This document shows, one piece after another, positions 63,418 to 64,000 of a stretch of 64,000 bases of DNA. Made by a program: the position numbers and the translations under genes. Position 1 is the stretch's first letter. Each line of letters begins with the position of its first letter. Origin of the DNA: Hymenolepis diminuta. Its lineage: Eukaryota; Platyhelminthes; Cestoda; Cyclophyllidea; Hymenolepididae. The stretch covers positions 592,592-656,591 of the forward strand of contig CAADRB010000054.1 in assembly GCA_900708905.1 (NCBI GenBank), written 5' to 3'. The notes beneath the pieces were generated by a model that saw nothing but the letters and a program-made list of their open reading frames with translations, made no database searches and was not told where the DNA came from.

Positions 63418-64000
63418 GTATGTTTGTGCTTTACTGCCAAGATATCTTTTAATCAGTCGAATACATAATTTGAACTTTGTTAAAAAGATCCTGCTTCTCG
63501 AAATGTGAACGATTTCTTTGTGGTTGAATGTTTAAAGAAGAGGGAATTATCGGAAAAATGAAAAGATATAATGAATTTAATGGATCTTCTTTATGTTATT
63601 CAATCATTGTATATTTCACTCATCCTTCTCAGAAACCATATAAATTATCCATATAGATGCGAGGCCGTTTAGCATACAGCGTCGCTGCACTCGAGTAGAG
63701 TTTCCTATGACTAACGGAGATATTCTAAGTATTAACTTATCTGCCCTAAGATGGAGTGGATAGAGACGCAACCTAGAGTCAGTTTACTGTTAGCCCCAAT
63801 ATTCCTGACGTCAGAAATCAGTAAAGTAATTGAACGCGTCAGATTGTGTTTTCGGAGTTTGTTTACCACAAACAGAAGGTCAGGATTACGATCAGTGAAT
63901 GGGTTCAGTATAATGAACGGAGTTAAATATAAAAAATTAATAATAAATACCTCTTTGCTCTCCATTTTATCATTTGTTCTCTTTTATTCCTTAGCTAACA
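63418..64000 (+). other. HEATR5B intron 14 (runs off the window)
   Basis: It starts with a GTATGT donor right after the exon ending at 63417. No acceptor with matching downstream coding sequence is visible before the window ends, so the next exon lies outside. Confidence 0.7.

Noticed and set aside
1..64000. CRISPR arrays, operons, prokaryotic defence systems, rRNA genes
   Set aside because: The window is eukaryotic with spliced genes; no regularly spaced repeats, rRNA or intact tRNA sequence was seen.

Overview
The window is animal nuclear DNA: genes with GT-AG introns, an AT-rich background and eukaryotic transposable elements. A parasitic flatworm, most likely a tapeworm, fits best. The reasons are several secreted, membrane-anchored alkaline phosphatase genes at one locus (multi-gene ALP families are known from tapeworm tegument), a flatworm-like Ty3/gypsy Gag, mixed short and kilobase introns, and low GC. 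The species cannot be named from sequence alone.

Layout. 1-3950: decayed Ty3/gypsy retrotransposon on the minus strand (gag, zinc knuckles, protease, reverse transcriptase, integrase pieces), interrupted by a truncated mariner copy that contains a 293-base assembly gap. 5.6-10.7 kb: alkaline phosphatase gene ALP copy 1 (+). 15.5-21.3 kb: ALP copy 2 (-), divergent. 33.2-37.7 kb: ALP copy 3 (-), close relative of copy 1 in inverted orientation. 46.1 kb to the window end: the 5' part (14 coding exons, 1347 codons) of a HEATR5B-type HEAT-repeat gene (+). Gene-free stretches between them hold AT-rich sequence with several families of short dispersed repeats.

The three ALP genes each reconstruct to six exons and 535 residues, with identical intron phases. 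All ten residues matching the human ALP metal-ligand and nucleophile set are present, as are a signal peptide and a GPI-type tail. They probably encode tegument or brush-border ectophosphatases. HEATR5B is unrelated in function (clathrin/AP-1-linked endosomal trafficking).

The strongest unusual signal is a 1433-base stretch shared by ALP copies 1 and 3 (exon 3 to exon 6, introns included) that looks identical by eye. The rest of these two genes, introns especially, is clearly diverged. This suggests recent gene conversion between inverted paralogues. No candidate for a wholly new molecular system was found. The least explained items are the dispersed repeat families, one of which has a 74-base core with only two mismatches between copies.
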